A DNA stretch of 64,000 nucleotides from Hoplostethus atlanticus (Eukaryota; Chordata; Actinopteri; Trachichthyiformes; Trachichthyidae): positions 682,001 through 746,000 of the forward strand of contig JAXDDX010000159.1 in NCBI GenBank assembly GCA_034670405.1. The letters are read 5' to 3'. Positions 23,660-34,533 of this stretch are shown here, in pieces; within the stretch, counting starts at the first letter, position 1, and each line of letters starts with the position of its first letter. The notes beneath the pieces were generated by a model that did not search any database, was not told the DNA's origin, and saw nothing but the letters and a program-made list of their open reading frames with translations. The position numbers were made by a program, and so were the translations under genes.

Positions 23660-24733
23660 CAGGGGTTAAAGTGAGATTTGGCAGGTGGGGGAACCCTAAG
23701 ATCCAGTGTAGCGGTGCAGTGGGGAAAAATGACTCACCTCATAATAATTGTTTATTTATTATTTATTTAAGACATTTCACAATAAACCAGATAACTTCAA
23801 CAATACATAGTGTACACAGTGTTTCCCACAGAATTAGATTCTATTTGTGGTGGTAGCTGACCGGTTGGGGAGGCACCCACACACTTTCTTAAATTAATTA
23901 TTAAATAATACTATAGCCTATATAAGGTGCTCCACTGTAAATATTTAATTGCCAAGTACTTTGTGACAAATAACAATATATACAGCTCAATTGCTTCACG
24001 TTGTGTCAAACACATAACAAAATATATACAGGCACAGAAGAATAGAAATGAGTCTTTTCTGCCCTGCTTCTACATCTCTCTGTTTGCTGTCTATCTCACC
24101 TGTTGCTTCTGCCCTAGCTGGCTGCTGTGGGAGAGCCACGTCCGCTTCCTGATTGGGTCTTATCAGTCAGACGTATCCTTCCCTGGCGATGGATAGTGCT
24201 CCTGGTACCGCGGTAATATGTCGCTGTATTTGCTTTGCGACAACTCCCAATCTATACTCTCCGCCGTGTTTACCGCCTTATACTTGTTTGTTACTTTCAG
24301 TAACAGTTCCACCTCATCGTCCAAACAAAGACATCTCTGCTCTTTTCTCCATAATCTGCTTCCTGTTTACACCGGCACGCGCATGCCCAGTGTAGGTGAA
24401 TGGTAACGTGATATGCGTTTTTTGGACGGAGATAATTTCTGAAACGGTGCTATAACGCTTGTGTGGACCGAGATCGTTTTAGTTTCAAAACTCTGTTTTA
24501 AAACGAAAACGTATTAGTGTGGAATCGGATGTAGCCTCAGAGAGGAGGCTACACGGAGGCTACACTTTCTGATTTGTTGAGTGAGTATCTCGATTGCATC
24601 AGCTGGAAGGAACGCCAGGCTGCAGCACACGAAAATGAACTCTCTTGACATTATTATGTATGAAACTGCCAGATCAGATTTATTTACTTATTAATCGAAG
24701 GTGCCGGATCGTTCTGGCCCACTTTAACCCCTG
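23660..24733. mobile_element. Nested hAT element with perfect 8-bp target duplication
   Basis: Terminal inverted repeats CAGGGGTTAAAGTG / CACTTTAACCCCTG (14 of 14). Flanks CTAATAAT at 23652-23659 and 24734-24741 are identical. 1074 bp, non-autonomous. It contains CAGTGTTTCCCACAGAATTAG near 23818, which is itself like a hAT end and like part of repeat family A. Confidence 0.88.
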
Positions 24734-24762
24734 CTAATAATAATAACCTAACAAATATCATA

Positions 24763-25014
24763 TTATCTTATTACCTTATTCAGGTTTGAATCTTTCTGGT
24801 GATTTTTGATCATGGTTATCTGTGGAGTTGGTCGTCCGGCAGTCTTGATCCTCACCTTTGCTGCGTAATCGAAACTGTGGAATGGCTGTGACAACAAATA
24901 ATCCACAAGATGTTCTTCCCCATCCCACTCTCCGCATCTGCGTCCATGCCTCTCTGTCACCCCCTCACTTACGCTGCAGTTAATTGCCGCAGCACCACTG
25001 TCCTCCAAATCCAT
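24763..25014 (-). pseudogene. Possible N-terminal exon of a hAT protein
   Basis: 83 codons on the minus strand inside the outer element, in the part after the nested insertion. The stretch LVDYLLSQPFHSFDYAAKVRIKTAGRPTPQ resembles the N-terminus of TTF/ZMYM-type hAT proteins. It stands alone with no catalytic region. Weak recognition. Confidence 0.35.
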
Positions 25015-26280
25015 TCTCGCCGTTAGTTTAACAGTCCTTCAGGGATGCTGCAACAAGCTAACTGTTGCGTTGGCTAACCCAAGTAGCTAGCTACTGCGTG
25101 ATAAAAAAATTTTTTTAAAAAGGGAAACGTAAATCTGAAAAAAGGAAATTTGGACCAGCCTCCTCTGGTTGAAAAGGCCTAAATGAAATGTAATTTTTTT
25201 TGTTTTGTGTTTAAAAGTAGATCTATCTATCGCTTTACCGCCAGTTCATCACACTCACGTACACTACAGTGGTAGAGAATTGAAGATGAAATTTGGAAAT
25301 TATCATTGGACCAACGCGATGTCAATATTGTATTCTGGTTGTTGATTGGTTAGGGAGGACTTCCTCCCTTGGAGCATCATTTTATGTGTTTTGGCCAATA
25401 ACAGATTAGCATGAAAAAAAAATGAAATATATTAAATTGATGTAAGAGATCCCGCCCTAAGAAGGACAACATGAGCCCGTCCTCCTCTGCCCCCCCACAC
25501 CCACCACCACTTCACAGACTGCCCTTTCCCCTCTTGCCTGCCCTGCAGGTGTCGCTGTTGAAGCATTTTAATCAGAATTTCAATAATGGATTTTTTCCAA
25601 AGAAGAGATAAGAAATATTTTATAAATGATACTGAAATTTGGTAATGGTTTATTTCAACCAATTACTCTTTTTTATATTTTGATCTCCCTCTTGTCTCTC
25701 AAAAATAGAGGAGGAGCAACCTCCTCTGCCTCTATGGACCAGCCTCCTCTGGTGTTCATGCCTAAATCCCCCTGTTTGCCTGAAATTGTCTTTTCAATGA
25801 TGTTGGGGATATTTTGGGGTGTAAACCATTTGCTGTGGGCGTGTCATATGGGTGTGGCTAGTGGTGAGCTTTCAAATCAAATCAAATCAAATCAAATCAA
25901 ATCACATTTATTTGTATAGCCCTTAATCACCGTTACAGTCTCTAAGGGCTTCACAGTGCCCAACATGTGAAAATAATAAATGGTTAGTACACGACATCCC
26001 CCAGCCTTAGACCCTCAGAGAGGACAAGGAAAAACTCCCACAAACCCTCACTGGGAAAATTGGGAGAAACCTTGGGAGGGGCTACTCAGAGAGGGATCCC
26101 CCTACCAGGACGGTTGGGCGTGCAATAGATGCCGAGTTTGGGCAAGCAGCGTATACACAATATATGAAAGTTTATTTTGGTGGGACATCCAGATCTGATG
26201 GGGCGGCATCACAGCAACGGCAACTCAGTCAGCGTCATCATAGGACTAGGGGACCATGCAGGCGCCAACACTGCCCACAT

Positions 26281-26428
26281 AGGAGAACGCAACGTCCGCT
26301 CAGTCAGCATCGTGCTAGGAGGCGGGACCAACCAGACGCCAACTCTGCCCAGATAGGAGAACGCAACGTCCGCTCAGTCAGCATCGTCCTAGGAGGCGGG
26401 ACCAACCAGACGCCAACTCTGCCGGGCT
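26281..26428 (-). repeat. 74-bp tandem duplication in the L2 3' UTR
   Basis: AGGAGAACGCAACGTCCGCT begins at 26281 and again at 26355. The units share GGCGGGACCAACCAGACGCC and differ at single bases. Confidence 0.85.
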
Positions 26429-26638
26429 GCGGCCTGGAACAGATAGGAGACTCACCCACACACACCCATACACACACTCTCACTCACACAGACAAACATG
26501 ACCAGCGTCAGTGGACAGGAGCAGGTAGACCAGGAGAATAGGACATGTAGGCAGGATGCTAGTATCCATCGGCAGGACCCTGATCTAGGATGAGCTAACT
26601 GGTCTAGCCTTACTCTGAGAAGAGACTGAGCCACTCCC

Positions 26639-29260
26639 TCAAGGCTGGTCAAATGACAGAGAGAATAAATGAGTTTTTAGCCTTGACTTAAAGACTTCGA
26701 TAGAGCCTGCCTCTCTGATTGAGGCAGGCAGACTGTTCCATAGATAGGGAGCCCGGTAAGAGAAGGCTCTGTTACCTGCAGTTTTCTTTTTGACTGCTGG
26801 GATAGACAGGTAGCCAGCGTCCTGAGATCTGAGGGCGCGTGGCGGTTTATAAGGTTTAATCAAATCGGATAAATAGGACGGTGCCATCCCATGTAATGAT
26901 TTATATGTAAGTAAAAGCACCTTAAAGTCACACCTGGCCTGAATTGGTAGCCAGTGTAATGAGGACAGGATGGGAGTTATATGGTCGAATTTCCTAGTTT
27001 TGGTCAGGATTCTGGCAGCAGCATTCTGGACCAGTTGTAGTTTTTTAGTGCGCCCAGTAGGTAAGCCCGAGAAAAGGACATTGCAATAATCGATTCTGGA
27101 TGATACAAAGGCATGTACTAAAATTTCTGCGTCTGCCTCTGTTAGCATAGGTCGAATTTTAGCAATATTGCGAAGATGATAAAACGCTGATTTAGTGATC
27201 TCCTTAATTTGCAACTCGAATGAGAGGGTAGGGTCGAATTTTACCCCAAGGTTTTTAACGTATGGGCTCTGGGAGATTACACAACTATCAAAGTTAAGAG
27301 TACTATTCTCAAATAAGTGTCTATGTCTAGCCGGTCCCACAATCAGCATCTCAGTTTTGCTGCCATTAAGGAGTAGGAAGTTTAGGGACATCCAATATTT
27401 GACCTCTGATAGGCAGGCCTCTAGTTTTTGGAATTGGGTGTCATCGGTTGGTTTGACTGGTATGTAAATTTGGGTGTCATCGGCGTAGCAATGGAAGTTA
27501 ATGCCAAATTTGCGAATGATGCCACCAAGTGGTAGCATATAGATAGAGAATAGCAGTGGTCCTAGGACAGAGCCTTGTGGGACACCAAAGTCCATATTGC
27601 AACACTCTGAGGTCATGTTGTTGTAAAAGACGTGGTGTGATCTATCAAGTAGGTAAGACCTAAACCAAGAAAGGGCTGATCCCCGGATACCAATATAATG
27701 TTCAAGACGGTTCAAGAGTATCGCATGATCAATTGTGTCGAAGGCTGCACTCAGGTCAAGTAGCAATAGTGCTGAGGTTGAATTGGAGTCAATAGCTAAC
27801 AAAAGATCATTTACCACTCTCGTAAGTGCAGTTTCGGTCGAGTGAAGGGATCTAAAGCCAGATTGAAAGGGATCAAGCAGGTTATTTTTTGTCAAAAAAT
27901 CTGTAAGTTGACTGGCTACTGTTCGTTCAAGTAATTTGGAGAGGAACGGCAGATTTGAGATTGGTCTATAGTTCTGAAGTACCTCGGGGTCAAGGTTCGT
28001 TTTTTTCAGTAGTGGCTTGATCACGGCCGTTTTAAAGGCGGAGGGCACCGTGCCAGTGGAGAGCGACTGATTGATCATATAGAGAATGGAGGGTCCTAGG
28101 ATAGGGAATACTTCTTTAAGCAGTTTAGCAGGTAGAGGGTCAAGCATGCAGGTCGTGGGTTTTGAAGACAGAGTTAGCTTGGTGAGAGAGTCTAAGGAAA
28201 CTAAATCAAACTGTGAGAAAAGACATTCAGCCCGGGGAACACCAAGTGGACTTTTCAGGGGTGAGACGGCACCGCCAGTAGAGAGTGTACTGGTGATCTC
28301 ATCTCTAATCAGCGTGATTTTCTGACTAAAAAAGGACATGAAATCATTCGGAGAAAACAGAAAGCTATCAGAGGGGGAGGGATTCCGTGTTAGCTTAGCA
28401 ACAGTGTCGAATAGAAACTTTGGGTTGTTTTTATTTGCACTGATTAACCTAGAGAAGTGTGCAGTTTTGGCTGACGAGAGTGCACATTTATAATTTAGCA
28501 AGCTATCATTCCAGGCAAGCCGGAAGACTTCGAGTTTGGTCAATCGCCATTTACGTTCTAGTTTTCTACAGGCTTGTTTAAGTGCACGAGTGTCGTGGGT
28601 AAACCACGGTGCAAACTTCCTAGCGTGGTGTTTTCTAGTGACTAACGGGGCGATTGAGTCAAGCGCGTTGGTAAGGCTAGCGTTTAGTTCGTTGGCAAAA
28701 TTGTCGAGTGAGCCAACATGACCAGAGAGTGATGCGAGAAAGCTGGGCAGTTTTTCAGATAGTAACGAGGCCATAGTGGCATTAATACGACGACTAATAT
28801 AAGTATCTTCACATTTTTGGCGTGGGAAGATCAATTTGATTTCAAATTTAATGAGATAGTGATCAGATAAGGCGGGCACATAAGAGGAGACCACTAAAGC
28901 AGAAACAGGAATGCCACGGGTCAGAACCAGGTCAAGGGTGTTGCCGCCATGGTGGGTTGGTTCATTAACAAATTGAGTGAGGCCGCAAGTATCAATAAGA
29001 TCTAGGAAGGCCTTACTGAGAGGATCGGTGGAATTATTCAGGTGAATGTTAAAATCACCGATAATGAGAATATTATCAGCTCGGGTCACTAAGTCCGAAA
29101 TGAAATTGGAGAACTCTTCTAAGAAGAGCGAATAGGGCCCAGGTGGGCGGTAAAGTACTGCTAAGTAGAATGATGGAGATTCGTAGCTGTAGGGCGCAGA
29201 ATCAGGACTTCGAAGGATGTAAAAATTTTTTGTTAGGTTTTTGGGGGTAAGACTAAGGAT
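26639..29260 (-). CDS. L2 ORF2: endonuclease C-terminus plus reverse transcriptase
   Basis: An 816-codon frame from the Met at 29089, and in frame upstream to about 29260 (SPDSAPYSYES..., YRPPGPYS). The order is: AP-endonuclease C-terminal motifs IIGDFNIHLN and SDHYLI; a linker; reverse transcriptase with NYRPISNLPFLSKLLE, LLDLSAAFDTIDH (about residue 441), GVPQGSVLGPLLFSIYML and catalytic YADDTQIY (about residue 531); thumb NLGVKFD; and the C-terminal LHWLPIQARCDFK...RLKTHLF. It nicks genomic DNA and copies its own RNA by target-primed reverse transcription. No stop or frameshift occurs in 816 codons, so the insertion is young or recently active. The missing N-terminus is due to the sequence patch beyond 29260, not a visible mutation. 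Confidence 0.9.
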   Translation of the reverse strand: MLSLTPKNLTKNFYILRSPDSAPYSYESPSFYLAVLYRPPGPYSLFLEEFSNFISDLVTRADNILIIGDFNIHLNNSTDPLSKAFLDLIDTCGLTQFVNEPTHHGGNTLDLVLTRGIPVSALVVSSYVPALSDHYLIKFEIKLIFPRQKCEDTYISRRINATMASLLSEKLPSFLASLSGHVGSLDNFANELNASLTNALDSIAPLVTRKHHARKFAPWFTHDTRALKQACRKLERKWRLTKLEVFRLAWNDSLLNYKCALSSAKTAHFSRLISANKNNPKFLFDTVAKLTRNPSPSDSFLFSPNDFMSFFSQKITLIRDEITSTLSTGGAVSPLKSPLGVPRAECLFSQFDLVSLDSLTKLTLSSKPTTCMLDPLPAKLLKEVFPILGPSILYMINQSLSTGTVPSAFKTAVIKPLLKKTNLDPEVLQNYRPISNLPFLSKLLERTVASQLTDFLTKNNLLDPFQSGFRSLHSTETALTRVVNDLLLAIDSNSTSALLLLDLSAAFDTIDHAILLNRLEHYIGIRGSALSWFRSYLLDRSHHVFYNNMTSECCNMDFGVPQGSVLGPLLFSIYMLPLGGIIRKFGINFHCYADDTQIYIPVKPTDDTQFQKLEACLSEVKYWMSLNFLLLNGSKTEMLIVGPARHRHLFENSTLNFDSCVISQSPYVKNLGVKFDPTLSFELQIKEITKSAFYHLRNIAKIRPMLTEADAEILVHAFVSSRIDYCNVLFSGLPTGRTKKLQLVQNAAARILTKTRKFDHITPILSSLHWLPIQARCDFKVLLLTYKSLHGMAPSYLSDLIKPYKPPRALRSQDAGYLSIPAVKKKTAGNRAFSYRAPYLWNSLPASIREAGSIEVFKSRLKTHLFSLSFDQP

Positions 29261-32200
29261 AGGGTTTAAAAATCAGGGCAACACCCCCCCTTTTTTTGTC
29301 TTCCCCCCGGGAACCTGAGAACTAAGAAAATTTGGGGGGGAAGCTTTTAATTAAGGCAAAAACTCATTTGGCTTAGCCAGGTTTCACAGAGACCCCCTCA
29401 TGTCTAATTATTTCAGTAATCAAATCATTTATCATTTAAACCCTTTTTTGACAATATCTTATATTTAGTACCCCCGTGAGGCGTTTTACACTGCTAGGTT
29501 TTTATCAAATTTTTTAAAGGCAGTATGCGTGGGGCGAAATTTTAATTAAAGTTGCTGTAAAATTTCTGTGGGTCGGTAGGAAATTTGACGGGGGCCGGGG
29601 GGAAAAGATACAGCTTAATTGGAAGGACTGTACGTAATTTTCAAATCGAGAGGGGGCCCCCGCCAAGGAAAAAGTAGAACAGACTGGTAAAACCGGTAGA
29701 ATATGGGGGGAAAAAGGGAGCGGGGGCACAGCTCAGTCGTTCTGCTGTAAGCTCAACCTGGCAGACTCCACAACCCTTTCTAGGGGCCCAGCAGGTTCTC
29801 TAAATCACCTGCATCCCGGGGAGCTCTACACGAAGGTCAGCTTTTCCCTTAAACTCTACTATGTTTCTAGATAATAAAGCAGCGCCTACCCCCTTAGGGT
29901 GGAGGCCGCAGCTTTCAGCAACCCGGGGTTTTCCCCCGAAGGAGGGGCCCTTTCTAAGAAGACTAACCCTTTTCTTCACATGCTTCGCCCCCAGAGGTTG
30001 AGGGGGATAATCTGCTATAACCTCATCATTGCCCCCGCGAAAGGTAAGGGGGGCCCGAGACAATTAATCGATGCCGACAAATCTTCCAGCGGGCAATGTC
30101 CCCTGGCTATGTTTACTTGTGACCTCCAATTGCCTCATCCAAAAAGTCATTGCGCCGCTGAAGAGGCAAAAAATCATGGGGGGAAAATTTGCCCTTCTTC
30201 CTTGGTTGAAAATTTGTGCCCCCCAATTCCTCATTTTAGCATGGCCCCAGGTAAAAAGAAACCCCCCCGGCGAACTTTCCCTCTTCTGTTGGGAAACGCC
30301 GAAACTTTGGGGGGAGCCCGGGGCCGGGAGCCAAGGGCCCCAGGGGTAAAAAACAGAAAAAACCTCGGGGGCCCGGGGCGAATCGGGGCCCACAAGGGGG
30401 GTGGAACCGGGGGTCTGGTCCCCAGACGGGAAAAATTCCCCCTAGCCGGGGAACAGCGGGCCGGGGACGACCTCAGACAAAGGGGACGATTAGGGGCCGG
30501 GGGGCCCCCGTTGGAATCGGCCCCGTTCCGAACGGCCCTCTCCGAAAACCCCAAAACGGACAAAAAAAGGGGCCCCCGGGGGAACCTACCCTTGTTATGT
30601 TGGAGCTAGGTCGGGGGAGGGGGCCCCAGTGAGATCTACGCGGGGTGCCGTCCGCCAAAAAAAAACGCCCTAAAAAAAACCGCTTTTTCTGGGGGCGGGA
30701 CAAAATTTTAAAAGGACAAAACCTTTTCAAAAACCCCCGGGGGCAAAAAGGAAAAAAACAGGGCCTGCCCCTTTAAAAAACCCTTGGGAAAAAAAATGGA
30801 AACTAAACCGTTAAGGTTAAATCCAAATGAGGAAAAATCGGGGGGAAAAAATACACTCGCCCAAGGGAAAAAAACAACAGACAAACAAGACAGAAAAAAA
30901 TAAAATTTTAAACCATTGGAGTTGGTCGGGGGATTTCGTAATCCCAAATTTTTATGTTTAATGCTTTCAAAAAAACGGGCACCCAGAAAAGTGAAAATTC
31001 CAACAACAACAATGGAGGAAAAAGGTAGAAAAGGGAAATTTTTTAAAAAACAAAACAAAATTCCCAAAAGGGGATAACAAGGGTCTAAAATGAAAAAAAT
31101 TCCACTAAGAATTCCTTCCTTTCCCAAAAGTTTTTTTAAATGGGTTAACCAACTAAAGAATTTTCCCGCATTAGGGGGTTTTTAAAACATAAAACCCCCG
31201 GGAAAAATTCCTTTAACAGGAAGCTAGATCTCCCGCCCGGTTTCCAAATCAATTTTTGATAAACCCCTGTTTGGGTTTTGGTGTTGTTGGTGTGAAAATT
31301 GGGTCTAAAGTTGGTAATTTAAATTTTGAATAACAAAGGGGAATTTTGGCGGGGGCACAATTTGTTACGTGGGTTTAAAAAAGAAAAAGAAAAAGAATTT
31401 CCTTGCCCCCTTGGGGCCCTTTAATAGGTTTTAATGGGGTTTAACCCTTGGTAAAGGAAATTTTCTCCATTTGGGGGGAAAAAAAGCCCCCCAAAATGTT
31501 ATTCCGTAAGCCCAAAAAGGGAATAGTCCTGATTTTGCGCATTTTTCTTAGAAGCTTAAATTATGTTAATTCTGGGTGGTTTGTAATGGTTTGTTGTGAA
31601 GTTTTTGGCCTTTTTCAACTAATAATTAAAACCCCCATTTTTCAACCCTTTAATATTAAAAGCTTGGGGGGAGCCAATAACTGTTTGCCCTTGAGAAAAA
31701 GGGGGGGAAAAAAAACCCCCCTTCACCAATTTTGCAAACTCCACCCTTTGTTTTTGGAACCAATTTTGGAATTTTTTAAAAAATTTTAAAACCCCGGAAA
31801 AAAACGGGCCCCATCCAAAACTATGGTTAAAAAAAACAATATTTAAACACCAAAAAGCCCCGCAGTTCCCCCTTTTCCCCCTTTTAGTCGCGGTTTTTGG
31901 AAACCCCTGCTTTTTAAAAAAAAGGCAAAACAAATGGCCCGGTTTTTGGTTAAGAAAAAAGGGGAAAAAAAAGTGAAGGTTTACTGGTGCATTAAGGGGT
32001 AAAAAGGGAAAAAAAAATTTTTTAAAGGGACAGACTGGGAGGACCTTAATTGAAATCAAAGAAGCATTCCCAGAGGGGGTAACGGGGGGCAACAACTCTT
32101 AAACCATTACCCTGGGGGGGGAAAAATCAAAAAAAAAAAACGTTTGGTTTTGAAGTAAAAAGGGATAAAAATGAAAGGGAAAAAGTATTATTATCCCGGG

Positions 32201-32650
32201 GGACTTAGCCCAAACCCCCAAAAACCCGCCTTAAAAAAAAAAAAAATTACAAGCAAAAAAATAAAGGAAAATGCTACCTGGCCTCTCCGCCCTACTAGTC
32301 TGCGGTTTCTTCCTAAGGGAGTTTAAAATTTTTTGCCCGGACAAACTGCCCGGGTTTCGTTAAATGGAAACCCGGGAGAATGGAAAACCAGATACTACCC
32401 TGGCCCAAGGTCCAAGATTGAGGGGCCACTGCTACAAAGTGAAGACAATAAAAAAAGAAAAAATAGAATTTGCCTTAGCGTATAGACAGCAAGAAACTAT
32501 TTAAAGCACTTAGTTTGGACTCCCCTTTTTTTGGGGCAAAATTTTATTTTAGATTGTCTATATGTAATTTTTTGCCTAGTTTTTCAGTAAACCTTCCCAC
32601 CAATATTTACCCCCATTTATGGTCTCATTTAGCTTTCCCTTTTCCGGCTA
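29220..32650. other. Corrupted, raw-read-like sequence patch
   Basis: Clusters of inflated homopolymers (GGGGGG, CCCCCC, AAAAAAAA, TTTTTT) replace normal sequence. Where a clean counterpart exists (15780-15930 versus 32485-32650) the same locus reads with random substitutions and stretched runs: GACTCGGTTTTGACATTTTC in the clean arm appears as GACTCCCCTTTTTTTGGGGC here. The start overlaps the L2 endonuclease and the end overlaps the right inverted arm. Frames of up to 236 codons in it are artefacts of composition. No gene should be called here. Confidence 0.85.
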
Positions 32651-33134
32651 ACCCTACATCAGATGTCAGAATCCATATATCAGTGGGCCAGAAGATGGTT
32701 CTAATACTTATTAGAACCCAATGATGACTCATTTTTTGCAAATAGAAGAAAGGAATCAGACCATTTTATGGTACTAAGTAATGTGTGTTAGTTTAATAGT
32801 CATAGGGCCATTCACCCCTGTTGTGAACTACCAGCTCCAGGGCAGATGAACTGTTGCCAAGCTGACCACAACCACTTAAACGTTTTGTTTGATATCTGGC
32901 TTTTTGTGGGGCAAATGTCTGCTCTAAGCAGATGAGCGAATGCTGTGCTTTATTTGTGGATTCCCGCCTCAGGTCACCCTTGAGTTTGTTCAGTACAAAA
33001 ACAGCGAGGGTTGAAGAGAACTAACAGCGACAGGAGGTCAAGAAGAGTCCATGCCACCAATTGGACAGCATATCTAGCTAGCGGTCCTTTTCACAACCAG
33101 AATCAGTTTAATCACCAGGAGCATTTACATGTAA

Positions 33135-33499
33135 AAGGTGCTGTGTGTAGCATTTTGTGTTTCTCCAAATTAAGAACACATTTCCCATGAACCCCTTTGC
33201 TTCCTGCCCCCCTCCCTGCCCCTTCCCTGGTGTCTTTGCCTTTACTGAAGAGGATCAACACGTTGGCCTTTCACTCCTTCCACCATCTGCCATCGAGAAA
33301 AACTCTCAAAGCTTTAGTTCTGTTAGGGCTGGAAGAATGACGCACTCTTCCTGTTTTGTGCCGTAAAGCAATAAAGCAGATTTCCCTCCAAATAGCCAGT
33401 AGAGATCTTCTCAATCCCATCTCAGTGATGGTTTCGTTTGTTTACAGTGATTATACTAATGTTGATTTATTGATGTTAAAATGATACACACAGCACCTT
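33135..33499. mobile_element. MITE with TAA/TTA target duplication, full-length copy
   Basis: 365 bp with ends AAGGTGCTGTGTGTA / TACACACAGCACCTT type, flanked by TAA at 33132-33134 and 33500-33502. The 15052-15300 copy is the same insertion seen on the other arm, with an internal deletion. Confidence 0.75.
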
Positions 33500-34040
33500 T
33501 AATGCGAATTTCCCTTGGTGAGTTGGTGTACATAACAACAAAGTACATTCAACAAAGTATACAGCTATACAAACATTTTTTGCCATCTGATGACACTATG
33601 TAAAGCACTTAACACAAGCTTAATTCACAATAGCGTAAAATTAAAGTTGTCACCAGGACCTGAAAAAATAACCAGTTGAAAAACAAAGGAAACAATAGGT
33701 TTGTGTCTCAGAACTCAAACTGCCTAATATTTAGTAGGAATTTTTTAGTATACTCGCTCATGACATTTTTTTTAACATATTTTTTGATTAGAAAAACAAT
33801 CACCTCTAATAACCTCTCACAGGGGGGACACACTATGACACAAACTGGCAGGGTCCCAGTGACACTCAGTGATAATGACTGCAGCATCCCCGCAACGTGT
33901 AAAGCAAAAGGCAAATCGACCAATCAACAGGCAGAGCTACTTCTCACTTAAGTGTCTGTCTACTGGGATTATAAAGCTACGCTGTGACTACTTCAGCAGT
34001 GCTACCCCTTAAGGATACTGTATGCCTTGGTGTGCTTCTA

Positions 34041-34072
<32 letters not shown>

Positions 34073-34076
34073 ACGC
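34041..34076. repeat. (CA)n microsatellite
   Basis: CA run in the right arm. The left-arm equivalent (about 14531-14562) is a shorter GT run. Confidence 0.9.
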
Positions 34077-34533
34077 ACGCTGCAAGCCTTGTTGCTGGGC
34101 AGCTTATCATTTCCATGCTGGTACTGATGGACTGATGGCAGAATCACAATTGCTATGAGCTGTAGGAAGAGCAAAAAATGTTGTTTTAGATAAGCATAAA
34201 TGATTTGGAAGTACTACTACTTACTACTTGGGAAGTAAAATTGTTGCATATATCAGTGCCTCCAGGAATTTGCAATTTTGCAATCACAATAATTAATGCA
34301 AATTCAACCAATCCCTGCAGGATTCAAGTATTTTCAATGCAAGTTTTATTAACCCCTACAGGGGGAAGAAGTTTAGACACTTTTAACCTGTATTATTATA
34401 GTTTCCATTTATCCTGAGCCTTTGCTTTGCATAGTTAGTCAGATGGAACTATGCAGTTTAATAATCATGAAACACACCAATTGACTGATTTTATTTGGTT
34501 CTTATTTATTAAGACCAGAATCCAAACACAGTG

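Larger units (their letters stand above)
23506..25751 (-). mobile_element. hAT-type element, perfect 8-bp target duplication, host of a nested hAT
   Basis: Starts CAGTGGTGGCTGG and ends CCAGCCTCCTCTG. It is flanked by identical GTGTTCAT at 23498-23505 and 25752-25759. Without the nested insertion it is about 1.16 kb, close to the 1139-bp element at 20477 whose ends it resembles. No complete transposase is present. Confidence 0.85.
25874..29260 (-). mobile_element. L2-clade non-LTR retrotransposon, 5' end lost in corrupted sequence
   Basis: Minus-strand element. The 3' end is a (TTTGA)n-type microsatellite tail (about 25874-25902) followed inward by GTGATTAAGGGCTATACAAA. The 3' UTR runs to 26638 and the coding frame runs upstream to at least 29260. 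Upstream of that, an endonuclease ETWL-like motif (LCETWL, near 29370-29395) can still be read through corrupted bases, so the element probably continues to about 30100. The 5' border cannot be fixed. Confidence 0.88.
32290..34343 (-). repeat. Right arm of the large inverted duplication
   Basis: Reverse-complement partner of 14266-16150. Clean and nearly identical from about 32650 to 34343, corrupted from 32290 to 32650. It carries the full-length MITE (33135-33499), an extra TTATAAAGCTACGCTGTGAC... stretch (about 33969-34040), and lacks about 17 bp near 33571. Confidence 0.9.

Noticed and set aside
29899..30609. 236-codon plus-strand open frame
   Set aside because: Lies wholly in the corrupted, homopolymer-inflated patch. 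Residues are Pro/Gly/Lys-rich from GGGG/CCCC runs, with no domain.
31619..32095. 158-codon minus-strand frame rich in Phe/Pro
   Set aside because: Same corrupted patch. Frame kept open by A/T homopolymers.
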